Shown here: piece by piece, positions 63,061 through 64,000 of the stretch | Layout of the letters: each line of letters begins with the position of its first letter | Numbering within the stretch: the first letter of the stretch is position 1 | Assembly: GCF_019966595.1 (NCBI RefSeq) | Contig: NZ_JAINFJ010000013.1 | Span: forward strand, 15,049-79,048 | Direction: 5' to 3' | DNA: 64,000 nucleotides | Origin: Oricola indica | GTDB taxonomy: Bacteria; Pseudomonadota; Alphaproteobacteria; Rhizobiales; Rhizobiaceae | Notes under the pieces: model-generated | Told to the model about the DNA's origin: nothing | What the model saw: only the letters and a program-made list of their open reading frames with translations | Databases searched by the model: none | Position numbers and translations under genes: made by a program

Positions 63061-64000
63061 CTAAACCGTTTCGCCACGGGAGATCGCAGCGGCGCGTTCC
63101 ATCACGGAGTGCGCCTTTCCGCTGTCGATCGACTCTGCCGCCTTCACCAGGCCGTCGGCGAGATCGGTGGCAAGATCGGCGACCACGAGGCCGGCGGCGG
63201 CGTTGAGGCAAGCGATGTTCCGATAGGCATTCTTCTCGCCTTCCAGAACGGCGCGCAAGGCCGCCGCATTGTGCTTCGGATCTCCGCCCTTCAGATCGTC
63301 GATCGACACACGTGGAAGGCCCAGGTCGTCCGGCGTCAGCGTAAAGGTCGATATCGCGCCATCCTTCAATTCCGCGACTTTTGTGGCGCCAGCCGTTGTC
63401 AGCTCATCGAGCCCGTCACCGTGAACCACCCAGACGTGGCTGGATCCAAGCGCCTTGAGGACTTCCGCCAACGGTTCGACCCATTGCGGCGCGAAGACGC
63501 CCACCACCTGCCGTTCGACACCGGCCGGATTGGAGAGCGGCCCGAGCAGGTTGAATATGGTGCGCGTCCCAAGCTCCACGCGGCTCGGCCCGACATGACG
63601 CATGGCCGCATGATGCATCGGCGCGAACATGAAGCCGAGGCCGCCCTCGCTGATGCACCGTCCGATGGTTTGCGGCGTGGCGTCGAGATCGAAGCCAAGT
63701 TCGCCAAGCGCTTCCGCCGAGCCCGACTTCGAGGAGAGCGAACGATTGCCGTGCTTCGCGATCGTCGCGCCCGCGCCGCAGGCGATAAAGGCGGCACAGG
63801 TCGAGACATTGTAGCTGCCCGAATTGTCGCCGCCGGTGCCGACGATGTCGATCGCGCCTTTCGGGGCGGCGACACGGGTCATCTTTTCGCGCATGACGGT
63901 GACGGCACCGGTGATTTCGTCGACAGTCTCGCCACGCACGCGCAGCGCCATGAGAAACCCGCCGATCTGGGACGGCGTCGCATTTCCGGACATCATCACG
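63061..64000 (-). CDS. trpD: Anthranilate phosphoribosyltransferase (partial, runs off the window)
   Basis: At least 312 C-terminal residues are present; the N-terminal 20-30 residues lie beyond 64000. Motifs are [20 protein letters not shown] (PRPP binding), [17 protein letters not shown] and [19 protein letters not shown]. It transfers phosphoribosyl to anthranilate, the step before TrpC's substrate is formed. It is transcribed ahead of trpC, moaC and moeA. Confidence 0.96.
   Translation of the reverse strand, partial: VMMSGNATPSQIGGFLMALRVRGETVDEITGAVTVMREKMTRVAAPKGAIDIVGTGGDNSGSYNVSTCAAFIACGAGATIAKHGNRSLSSKSGSAEALGELGFDLDATPQTIGRCISEGGLGFMFAPMHHAAMRHVGPSRVELGTRTIFNLLGPLSNPAGVERQVVGVFAPQWVEPLAEVLKALGSSHVWVVHGDGLDELTTAGATKVAELKDGAISTFTLTPDDLGLPRVSIDDLKGGDPKHNAAALRAVLEGEKNAYRNIACLNAAAGLVVADLATDLADGLVKAAESIDSGKAHSVMERAAAISRGETV

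Overview
The window is 64 kb of GC-rich chromosomal DNA whose gene content and order point to an alphaproteobacterium of the Hyphomicrobiales (Rhizobiales). The evidence is the aapJQMP general amino-acid ABC operon beside metC, the periplasmic protein EipB, a BTLCP transglutaminase-like protein, DUF3126 and DUF1489 proteins, and the long cluster rpsB-tsf-pyrH-frr-uppS-cdsA-rseP-bamA-lpxD-fabZ-lpxA-lpxI-lpxB followed by gltA, gltX, comEC, lexA, moeA, moaC, trpC and trpD. I cannot assign a genus from the sequence alone.

Region 1 (1-1300) is the only clearly accessory stretch. Two identical tRNA-Arg(UCU) genes lie in a direct repeat of at least 83 bp. They bracket an AT-rich FkbM-type methyltransferase gene and a frameshifted, truncated IS3-family transposase. 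Region 2 (1.3-10 kb) holds an exported Gly/Asn/Ser-rich protein, a small stress-type protein, metC, a PAP2 phosphatase and aapJQMP. Region 3 (10-32 kb) is a mosaic of short core operons: FAD monooxygenase and zinc-finger protein, alpha/beta hydrolase, cysE, gamma carbonic anhydrase, BTLCP, PilZ and PAS proteins, rhomboid protease, CBS protein, patatin, folE-hisI, NifU-like scaffold-yidD, mgtE, a MerR regulator, membrane acyl- and methyltransferases, sdaA, a VWA/J-domain pair and a SPOR-domain D,D-carboxypeptidase.

Region 4 (32-41 kb) has a phasin with a readable operator-promoter, clpS-clpA, azlCD, a HIT/acyltransferase/GDPD/RidA operon and eipB. Region 5 (41-54 kb) is the translation, undecaprenyl, phospholipid, BAM and lipid A cluster. 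It links ribosome function (rpsB, tsf, frr), UMP supply (pyrH), carrier-lipid and CDP-diacylglycerol synthesis (uppS, cdsA), envelope proteolysis (rseP), outer-membrane protein insertion (bamA) and the Raetz pathway (lpxD, lpxA, lpxI, lpxB, with fabZ). Region 6 (54-64 kb) carries gltA, gltX, comEC, lexA with an alphaproteobacterial SOS box in its promoter, molybdopterin genes and the start of the trp operon; trpD runs off the right edge.

I found no CRISPR array, prophage or complete insertion sequence, and no convincing multi-gene novel system. The most interesting leads are small: the duplicated tRNA-Arg island, a 106-bp inverted-repeat element whose two ends supply the stop codons of both flanking genes, an orphan plus-strand terminator that probably ends a small RNA, paired TGCRNYGCA operators at the phasin promoter, a six-cysteine tail on a DUF1624 membrane protein, and a terminator that sits directly against the lpxD start codon. 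All family names come from recognising sequence motifs; no database search was run.
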